DNA of 20,811 nucleotides from Rikenellaceae bacterium. GTDB lineage: Bacteria; Bacteroidota; Bacteroidia; Bacteroidales; UBA932. The stretch's first letter is position 1; every line of letters begins with the position of its first letter. A model generated the notes under the pieces. That model had not been told where the DNA came from. It searched no databases and saw nothing but the letters and a program-made list of their open reading frames with translations. Positions 15,580 to 20,811 of the stretch are shown here, piece by piece. The DNA lies in NCBI GenBank assembly GCA_900769885.1, contig CAAGIG010000043.1:1-20811 (forward strand), written 5' to 3'. The position numbers and the translations under genes were made by a program.

Positions 15580-16309
15580 TTTCTTTAAAATTGAAAAAGA
15601 TGACAAGGCGGGATTTTATCTTACGATAATTTTCCACCTTGTCCTTATTAATATTCTCCTTATCTATTCTATCAATCTGACGGCGAGCAAGGAGACATCT
15701 TTTGTACTGGATTTTACAAAATATGAGGAGCTTGAGAAAGAGAAGAAACAACTCGAGCTCAAAGAGAGTGTCAGTGAGGAACTTGACCAGCTGATAGCTG
15801 CCGCCAGAAAATCTCAGCCGAGGAATGTCGCTGTCGATGCTTCGAGCAAAAAACTTAAAGATGACCGCCATTCCAACCCAAACGAAGTCTATGACCAGGC
15901 GAGGGAACTTCAAAAAAAACTCGATGCGTCCAAAAAAGAGTATCTCAAGGAGCAGGATTCCCCTGATGATGTGGCTCTCAATAAAAAAGAGGAGAAGAAA
16001 AAGAATGATAAATCTGAGACCTATTCGGGTCCTTCAGTTGTTTCCTACTCCCTTGACGGAAGAAAAGCAATTCACCTCGATACTCCCGCCTACAAATGTA
16101 TTGATGGAGGGGATGTTTCTGTGAGCATCATTGTCAACCGAAAGGGGTATGTAGTTGGTACAAAGATAATTGAGGAGGTTTCTTCGAATGACCAATGTCT
16201 GAGGGAGTATGCTCTTAAGGCTGCGGGCAAATCAAGATTCAAAGCAGTGGACAACAATGCCCCTGAAAGACAAGTTGGGAGCATAGTTTACCGATTTGTT
16301 GCGCAATAA
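15554..16309 (+). CDS. TonB-like energy transducer with non-ATG start
   Basis: TonB proteins span the periplasm and pass energy from ExbB/ExbD to outer-membrane transporters. This 251-residue protein has a cytoplasmic N-terminus and a membrane anchor at about 20-42. A long charged Glu/Lys-rich segment follows (55-155, partly coiled-coil-like). The C-terminal domain (about 180-251) has the pattern VSVSIIVNRKGYVVGTKII ... LKAAGKSRFKAV ... GSIVYRFVAQ, like TonB C-terminal domains of Bacteroidetes. It lacks the proline-rich linker of classical TonB. The frame contains no methionine after the first residue and is open upstream only to 15548 (stop at 15545-15547). Translation must therefore begin at the TTG at 15554 or another rare start, inside udk. 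A role as TonB is inferred from fold and layout; the exb operon lies 3.3 kb upstream. Confidence 0.8.
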   Translation: MKKQSKIADFFKIEKDDKAGFYLTIIFHLVLINILLIYSINLTASKETSFVLDFTKYEELEKEKKQLELKESVSEELDQLIAAARKSQPRNVAVDASSKKLKDDRHSNPNEVYDQARELQKKLDASKKEYLKEQDSPDDVALNKKEEKKKNDKSETYSGPSVVSYSLDGRKAIHLDTPAYKCIDGGDVSVSIIVNRKGYVVGTKIIEEVSSNDQCLREYALKAAGKSRFKAVDNNAPERQVGSIVYRFVAQ

Positions 16310-16367
16310 TTAAAGAGTTTTCTATCATTAAAAGTGGTAAGGTATTGTTTTTCTGTTTTTTATTAAC

Positions 16368-16375
16368 TAATTTTG
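16368..16375 (+). promoter_or_regulatory. Candidate promoter for the LysR-type gene
   Basis: TAATTTTG matches TAnnTTTG. An ATTG at 16344-16347, 20 bp upstream, is a 3-of-4 match to the -33 TTTG. Predicted start near 16379 would leave a ~90-nt leader containing the perfect 10-bp palindrome GTTTGCAAAC at 16416-16425. Confidence 0.42.
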
Positions 16376-16415
16376 GAGTCAATATTGCACATTGCTATCA
16401 TTTAGATTGATAATA

Positions 16416-16425
16416 GTTTGCAAAC
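16416..16425. promoter_or_regulatory. Palindrome in the LysR-type gene leader (possible operator)
   Basis: GTTTGCAAAC is a perfect 10-bp palindrome, 44 bp before the LysR-type ATG. A looser dyad (CTATCA...TGATAATAG) lies just before it at about 16396-16416. LysR-type proteins often bind T-N11-A-type dyads near their own promoters. Autoregulation is only a guess, and short palindromes occur by chance in AT-rich DNA. Confidence 0.25.
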
Positions 16426-16469
16426 CCGAAACAAAATATACCACTAAGTAACACTAAAACCTATTTCAC

Positions 16470-17069
16470 ATGCTTAATGATTTCAGATTGAAGGTATTTT
16501 ACACTTGTGCTATCAAGGGTAACTTTACCAAAGCTGCCAAAGAGCTTGACATTACCCAACCAGCTGTCAGCAGCCATATTGCAGAAATTGAAAATGACAT
16601 TCACGACCAGGTATTTATCCGCAAGAAAGGTTCGGTTGTTCTTACCGAAAAAGGAAAAATCCTGATGGATTATGCTGAGAGAATTCTTCATTTGTATGCT
16701 TGTGCTTATCGTGAATTGGTTCCCCAACCAAAAGAGACACACAAACATTTGAACATTGCTGCACCTTCAGTTGTAGCTAAAGCACTTTTGCCCCGTCTTA
16801 TTGAATCTTTCTGCAAAATTTATTCATCGACCACCGTTACCATTCTTGAAAGGGATGATGAGGAGATGGAAGATCTTTTGCAAAGCAAAGCAATTGATAT
16901 TGCATTCACATTGACCCCCAGCGATACTCGTGAAACCAATATCTTTGCAACAATCAATATTTCAGGTTCTGATTACCCTATGAGCACTATCTATATGATT
17001 AGTGACAAGAATAGCAGAAAGGCTGAAACAATTGAGAATTTCATTATGACCTGCAAAACCCACAAATAA
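16470..17069 (+). CDS. Compact LysR-type transcriptional regulator
   Basis: The N-terminal half is a standard LysR DNA-binding domain: RLKVFYTCAIKGNFTKAAKEL, then the helix-turn-helix at about 20-40 (KAAKELDITQPAVSSHIAEI) and the VVLTEKGKILMDYAERIL linker helix. After residue 92 comes the start of an effector domain (LNIAAPSVVAKALLPRLIESFCKIYSSTTVTI, about 94-125, then ID-IAFTLTP). The protein ends at 199 residues, while the family is usually about 290-310. The final segment (STIYMISDKNSRKAETIENFIMTC) looks like the normal C-terminal end of a LysR protein. About 90-100 residues of the second effector subdomain thus seem to be missing from inside, not from the end. A perfect terminator follows the stop, suggesting the gene end is genuine. 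No target gene is evident. Confidence 0.82.
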   Translation: MLNDFRLKVFYTCAIKGNFTKAAKELDITQPAVSSHIAEIENDIHDQVFIRKKGSVVLTEKGKILMDYAERILHLYACAYRELVPQPKETHKHLNIAAPSVVAKALLPRLIESFCKIYSSTTVTILERDDEEMEDLLQSKAIDIAFTLTPSDTRETNIFATINISGSDYPMSTIYMISDKNSRKAETIENFIMTCKTHK

Positions 17070-17102
17070 AGACAGTTTTGTTTTCATGATATTACGCGAT
17101 TG

Positions 17103-17142
17103 CTGTCCGACAGATATTTTCTTCTGTCGGACAGTTTTTTTT
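17103..17142 (+). terminator. Strong intrinsic terminator after the LysR-type gene
   Basis: CTGTCCGACAGA and TCTGTCGGACAG pair perfectly over 12 bp around an 8-base loop (TATTTTCT), followed by eight T. This is the strongest terminator in the window. Its T-run ends inside the -33 element of the next promoter. Confidence 0.95.
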
Positions 17143-17172
17143 GACTTATATATCTTGTTTTTGTTAACTTTG
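17140..17172 (+). promoter_or_regulatory. Promoter of the acyltransferase gene
   Basis: TTTG at 17140-17143 and TAACTTTG at 17165-17172 are separated by 21 bp, a full match to the Bacteroidetes promoter consensus TTTG-N19-21-TAnnTTTG. It is the best promoter match in the window. Predicted transcription start is about 17176, only ~3 nt before the ATG at 17179. Confidence 0.7.
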
Positions 17173-17178
17173 TAGGAT

Positions 17179-18069
17179 ATGGTCAAGATTGGATATTATA
17201 TAATTATCGGACTTCTGAAGGTGGTATCACTCCTGCCCCTGAAGATTCATTATTTCTTTTCCGACATTCTGGCATTTTTGCTTGGCAAAGTTCTGAAATA
17301 CAGATATTCTACTATAATGATCAATTTAGGAAGATCATTCCCCGACCTTGATTATAAAAAACTCACTGATATTGCCTGGGACTTCTACAAATTTATGGCA
17401 GATACCATTGCAGAGTCTGTTTGGGCATATTCCGCTTCAAGGGAGGAAATTGGAAAACAGGTCAGGATTGAAGGGATAGAGGTTCTTGAAGAGGCATACA
17501 ACAAGAGGAAGAATGTAGCTGTAATGCTTGGACACATAGGAAATTGGGAACTTTTCACAGGACTCCCTCATTTGAAGAATTTCTATGGTATGAATATTGA
17601 AAACAAGAGTTTCACTTACGTTTACAAGAAGCCTACCAGCAAACTGGCACACCTGGTGATAAATAAAATACGTGAGAAGCACGATGCCTGCTCGATTATT
17701 GAGTCGAAGAATATTATCCGACACATTATCAAGGATAAAGAAGGGAAAAATATCTTTTTCTTCATTTGCGACCAGTGTCCGTCAGCGAGGGAGAGTGACT
17801 TTGAAGTAACATTCCTCAATCAAAAGACATATATGCTGGAGGGCCCTGAATATATTGCATCAAAAGTGGGAATGCCTGTCGTTTATTGCGGGGTGGAGAG
17901 ACGCGGAAGAAGGGACAACACTGCTGTATTGAAGCTCATTTGCGAAGACGCCTCTGCAATGCCCAAAGGTGAGGTAACACAAAAATTTGCAGAGTATCTC
18001 GAGGAAGATATCAAAAAGTACAAACACACCTGGCTATGGAGCCACAGAAGGTGGAAAAGAAAAGCATAA
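17179..18069 (+). CDS. Lipid A biosynthesis acyltransferase family (LpxL/HtrB-like)
   Basis: Members add a secondary acyl chain to lipid A at the inner membrane. The 296-residue protein has an N-terminal hydrophobic anchor (about 5-38). The catalytic H-x4-E motif is H119-IGNW-E124 in VMLGHIGNWEL. Later family blocks are YVYKKPTSKLAHLVINKIRE (147-166), FFICDQCPSAR (194-204) and TFLNQKTYMLEGPEYIASKVGMPVVY (211-236), ending with a WLWSHRRWK motif. Length fits LpxL/LpxM (about 290-310). Other proteins of this fold acylate mannosides or ornithine, so the exact acceptor is open. It has its own promoter and is followed after 20 bp by a secreted DUF4831-like protein. No lipid A gene is adjacent. Confidence 0.88.
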   Translation: MVKIGYYIIIGLLKVVSLLPLKIHYFFSDILAFLLGKVLKYRYSTIMINLGRSFPDLDYKKLTDIAWDFYKFMADTIAESVWAYSASREEIGKQVRIEGIEVLEEAYNKRKNVAVMLGHIGNWELFTGLPHLKNFYGMNIENKSFTYVYKKPTSKLAHLVINKIREKHDACSIIESKNIIRHIIKDKEGKNIFFFICDQCPSARESDFEVTFLNQKTYMLEGPEYIASKVGMPVVYCGVERRGRRDNTAVLKLICEDASAMPKGEVTQKFAEYLEEDIKKYKHTWLWSHRRWKRKA

Positions 18070-18089
18070 TTTAGAATAAAGGATTGAAT

Positions 18090-19172
18090 ATGAAAAGAAT
18101 AGCTATTACAATTATTGCATTGATGGCAACCTGCGGATTGTGGGGACAAGAAAATGGAGTTGTGGTATACTCGCTTCCAAAAACCAATCTTCATCTGACT
18201 GTGGAGGCTTTGTGCGAAAGTTATACGCCCGGAATTTATTCCCAATATGCTCAAAAATTTTTGGGGATTGATGTTCCTAAATCGGCTCAGACCCATTATA
18301 CATTGATGAATATTAAGCTGAATCCTCTCATTGAGGCAGACAGATCAAAGAGTTATATTGCAAATTTGAATGGCTTTGAGAATAAGACTGCCCCGGCATC
18401 ATTTTTCAAAATGACATCCCAAGGGGTAATTATCCTCTCGGATGAGAATAAGGGGGGCGACGAATATTGGAGATTCCCAACCCTTGCAAACTTTGAAGTG
18501 GATGGAACACAAGCTACAGGAAATCTGACTGTTGCTGAAACGACACTATATCGTCAGGTAAAAAATGAGCAAGGGGGATATGATAAAGTTGCCACTACCG
18601 TAAACCAAGTGGTGGAGAAAAGTATTGAGAAGAAGGCACAGGAAGCGGCAAATACCATTTTGTCACTACGGACCAAAAGAATGGAGATTATCACCGGGGA
18701 CACAGACGCAACATTCAGCGGAGAGGCCCTGAGTGCCGCTATTTCAGAGATTAACAGACTCGAACAAGAGTATATGGAACTGTTCATCGGAACTGTAAAC
18801 ACACATATCCAGAAAATGTCGTTTGATGTTCTTCCTCAAAACAATCCTGAAGAAGAGATGATCGTGGCATTCAGATTTTCAGACACTGCCGGTCTTCTTC
18901 AGACAGATGAAATCTCGGGACGTCCTATCGTATTGGAAGTGATTCCTGAGGTGGAACAACCACAGAGTGAGGTAGAAATCTTTGAACCCGAAGTAAAGCA
19001 AAACTCAAAAAATATCAAAGCAGCTGCCCAAAGAGAAGACATCAAATACAGAGTTCCATCTGTATGTAACATCAAAATTTTTGACGGACAAGAACTTATA
19101 CTCCAATCGAGAGTTCCTGTCTACCAAAAAGGTGAAACACTCTCATTCCCTTTGAGTGTTATCGTAAAATAG
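18090..19172 (+). CDS. DUF4831-like secreted protein
   Basis: This 360-residue protein begins with a signal peptide (about 1-19, MKRIAITIIALMATCGLWG), so it is exported, probably to the periplasm or outer membrane. The mature part starts VVVYSLPKTNLHLTVEA and resembles the Bacteroidetes family I recall as DUF4831; no function is established. A helical Glu/Lys-rich middle (about 170-235) and acidic segments (about 285-310) precede a strand-rich end. I chose the ATG at 18090 over a TTG at 18084 because it begins the signal peptide directly and has AAAGGA 8 bp upstream. The 20-bp gap after the acyltransferase gene suggests co-transcription. The C-terminal part looks structural, with no catalytic motif visible. 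Confidence 0.8.
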   Translation: MKRIAITIIALMATCGLWGQENGVVVYSLPKTNLHLTVEALCESYTPGIYSQYAQKFLGIDVPKSAQTHYTLMNIKLNPLIEADRSKSYIANLNGFENKTAPASFFKMTSQGVIILSDENKGGDEYWRFPTLANFEVDGTQATGNLTVAETTLYRQVKNEQGGYDKVATTVNQVVEKSIEKKAQEAANTILSLRTKRMEIITGDTDATFSGEALSAAISEINRLEQEYMELFIGTVNTHIQKMSFDVLPQNNPEEEMIVAFRFSDTAGLLQTDEISGRPIVLEVIPEVEQPQSEVEIFEPEVKQNSKNIKAAAQREDIKYRVPSVCNIKIFDGQELILQSRVPVYQKGETLSFPLSVIVK

Positions 19173-19196
19173 AAACAATATTTAAACAATAAAATT

Positions 19197-20651
19197 ATGA
19201 CAATAGCTAATTTGAATCCCGAACGCGTTTGGAAACATTTCTACGCACTAACTCAAATTCCTCGCCCATCTAAAAAAGAGGGTAAGGTTGTAGAATATAT
19301 GGAGAACTTTGGTAAAAGCCTTGGTCTTGAAACCATTAAAGATGAAGTAGGTAATATCATTATCAGAAAGCCTGCTACTCCCGGTATGGAAAACCGCAAA
19401 GGAATTATTCTTCAAGGCCACGTGGATATGGTTCCCCAAAACAACAATGATGTACAACACGACTGGGAAAATGACCCTGTAGAGACATATATCGACGGCG
19501 ACTGGGTAAGAGCTAAAGGTACAACACTTGGAGCGGACAACGGTATCGGTTGCGCCGTAGCAATGGCTGTATTGGAAGCAAACGACTTGGTACATGGTCC
19601 TGTTGAAGCACTTTTCACTATTGACGAAGAGACCGGTATGACTGGTGCCAACGCTCTTAAAGGTGGTATCCTTAAAGGTGATATCCTTATCAATCTTGAC
19701 TCAGAAACCGAGGGTGAACTTTATGTAGGTTGCGCCGGCGGTCTTGATGCTGAAGCTACTTTCAAATACACCTCAGAAGCTGTAGAAAAAGGATATGAAA
19801 CCTACGCAATCACAGTAAAAGGTCTTCGTGGCGGTCACTCAGGAATGGAAATCAACGAAGGTCGCGGAAACTCCAATAAAATCACTACCCGTATGGTCCT
19901 TCCTATCGTAAGAGACCTTAAAGGACAACTTGTTTCATTCAATGGCGGAAATATGAGAAATGCTATCCCTCGTGAAGCATTTGCTGAAATCTCCATTGAT
20001 CCAAAGAATGTAAACAAAGCGAAAGCAATCGTTAAAAAAGTTACAGCTGAGGTTAAAAATGAATATGCCCTTATCGAGCCCAATATTGAAATCAGATTCG
20101 AAAAAGTGGCTAAGGCTAAAAAAGCAATCCCTGCAGAAGTTGCATTGCGTGCATTGAAAGCAATCTATGCTTGTCCTTGCAACGTTGACAGAATGAGCCT
20201 TGCAATGCCTAACCTTGTAGAGACATCCAACAACCTGGCAATAGTTAAAACAGGAAATGGCCGCATCAATGTAATCACCCTTATGAGAGGTTCTACAGAC
20301 TCTGCAAAATATGCTCTTCGCGATGCAATCAGATGCACATTCGAACTTGCCGGAGCTGAAATCAAATTCAAAGGTGGATATTCCGGATGGCAACCCAATA
20401 TGAACTCGGCAATTCTCCTTACAATGAAACAAACCTACAAAGAAATGTTCGGAAGAGAGCCCGAAGTTAAAGCTATCCACGCAGGTCTTGAGTGCGGAAT
20501 CCTCTCTACAAACTATCCTCACTGGGATATGATTTCGTGCGGACCTACCCTGATGTCACCTCACTCTCCTGACGAAAGATTGAACATTCCAAGCGTCAGC
20601 GTATTCTGGAACTTCATTGTAGAGGTACTTAAAAACATCCCAGTGAAGTAA
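19197..20651 (+). CDS. pepD: Aminoacyl-histidine dipeptidase (M20 family, PepD)
   Basis: PepD is a dizinc cytosolic dipeptidase (also called peptidase D or cytosol nonspecific dipeptidase) that cleaves Xaa-His and other dipeptides. The 484-residue protein, the family length, shows the M20 metal set. H75-V-D77 lies in LQGHVDMVP, D114 in TLGADNGIG, the general base pair E144-E145 in TIDEETGMTG, D168 in NLDSE, and a late histidine in MSPHSPDER. RGGHSGMEI marks the lid/dimerisation domain (about 215-390). There is no signal peptide. It uses CGT/CTT codons more than its upstream neighbours, which fits good expression. It starts 24 bp after the DUF4831-like gene with an A-rich upstream region, so it may be co-transcribed. 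Nothing suggests truncation although it nears the contig end. Confidence 0.95.
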   Translation: MTIANLNPERVWKHFYALTQIPRPSKKEGKVVEYMENFGKSLGLETIKDEVGNIIIRKPATPGMENRKGIILQGHVDMVPQNNNDVQHDWENDPVETYIDGDWVRAKGTTLGADNGIGCAVAMAVLEANDLVHGPVEALFTIDEETGMTGANALKGGILKGDILINLDSETEGELYVGCAGGLDAEATFKYTSEAVEKGYETYAITVKGLRGGHSGMEINEGRGNSNKITTRMVLPIVRDLKGQLVSFNGGNMRNAIPREAFAEISIDPKNVNKAKAIVKKVTAEVKNEYALIEPNIEIRFEKVAKAKKAIPAEVALRALKAIYACPCNVDRMSLAMPNLVETSNNLAIVKTGNGRINVITLMRGSTDSAKYALRDAIRCTFELAGAEIKFKGGYSGWQPNMNSAILLTMKQTYKEMFGREPEVKAIHAGLECGILSTNYPHWDMISCGPTLMSPHSPDERLNIPSVSVFWNFIVEVLKNIPVK

Positions 20652-20811
20652 TTATTTTGCTAATTAACGGCAATCACTCTGTTTGCAGCCTCTTTGATGT
20701 GACCCCCAAAAGTTGGACGGTTTAACATTATTAAGAGGCACTCTTAGATTGGAATAAAGCTCGGTATTTGACATGAACCCCGAAAGTTAGACAAAAAACT
20801 TTCGGGGTTCA
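20652..20811. mobile_element. Noncoding contig end with insertion-sequence-like terminal repeats
   Basis: Two 19-bp near-copies lie in the same direction 74 bp apart: TGACCCCCAAAAGTTGGAC (20700-20718) and TGAACCCCGAAAGTTAGAC (20774-20792), identical at 16 of 19 positions. Both have the TGA-CCCC-AAAGTT-GAC form I associate with ends of IS3-family (IS150-group) elements. No transposase is present; only a 36-codon minus-strand open frame lies here. The element, if real, continues past the contig end or is a remnant. The rest of the stretch shows nothing I can assign. Confidence 0.5.
20774..20811. repeat. Perfect 15-bp inverted repeat at the contig end
   Basis: TGAACCCCGAAAGTT and its exact reverse complement AACTTTCGGGGTTCA surround an 8-base spacer, and the right arm finishes on the last base of the window. 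It may be two abutting IS ends, a terminator-like hairpin, or an assembly fold-back at a repeat boundary. Confidence 0.85.

Noticed and set aside
15530..15580. Programmed -1 frameshift between udk and the TonB-like gene
   Set aside because: The second frame is +1 relative to udk, and the A-rich run is not in register for a -1 slippery heptamer; a TTG start is simpler.
19935..20522. 195-codon open frame antisense to pepD
   Set aside because: Long, but fully antisense to a conserved metallopeptidase, with composition typical of a shadow frame and no start context.
20664..20774. 36-codon minus-strand open frame at the contig end
   Set aside because: Runs through an IS-like terminal repeat, is very short and has no transposase motif; probably readout of a remnant.
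1..20811. CRISPR arrays, tRNA/rRNA genes, toxin-antitoxin or phage-defence modules
   Set aside because: No regularly spaced repeats, cloverleaf or rRNA-like sequence, and no nuclease/toxin gene pair was seen; dprA and tatD are ordinary chromosomal genes here.

Overview
The window looks like one assembled short-read contig from a Bacteroidota genome, most likely order Bacteroidales. Three things support this: an ExbB / 4-TM protein / ExbD / ExbD cluster plus a TonB-like transducer; a DUF4831-type secreted protein; and repeated matches to the Bacteroidetes promoter -7 box TAnnTTTG with little Shine-Dalgarno use. Base composition is moderately AT-rich by eye (not computed). The first 14 bases are the tail of an Illumina adapter, not genome. 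The last ~110 bases carry insertion-sequence-like ends and a perfect palindrome, a typical place for an assembly to break.

Layout, left to right. (1) 15-1809, + strand: the tail of an unidentified gene, then gltX. (2) 1799-4056, - strand: operon rpiB-truB-queA (sugar phosphate isomerase and two tRNA modification enzymes). queA converges on and overlaps gltX; a hairpin sits at the overlap. (3) 4129-6772, + strand: galE, a large sigma-factor-like protein and a zinc-finger anti-sigma-like membrane protein. All three are translationally overlapping and end at a strong terminator. (4) 6866-9792: dprA-tatD-ansA (DNA uptake/processing, TatD nuclease, cytoplasmic asparaginase). (5) 9901-12249: exbB, a 4-TM protein, and two exbD genes, the proton channel that energises TonB-dependent outer-membrane transport, ended by a terminator. 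(6) 12331-16309: alkaline phosphatase, asnS, udk, and a TonB-like protein that can only start at a non-ATG codon inside udk. (7) 16470-17069: an unusually short LysR-type regulator followed by a textbook terminator. (8) 17179-20651: a lipid A acyltransferase-family enzyme, a DUF4831-like secreted protein and the dipeptidase pepD. (9) 20652-20811: noncoding, IS-like ends.

Most genes are housekeeping or envelope functions. The least ordinary parts are the galE-linked sigma/anti-sigma pair with a ~170-residue N-terminal extension, the LysR protein that seems to lack half of its effector domain, and the non-ATG TonB-like gene. Nothing here is convincingly a defence system, CRISPR array, RNA gene or prophage. 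Functional calls come from reading motifs; no database search was run.
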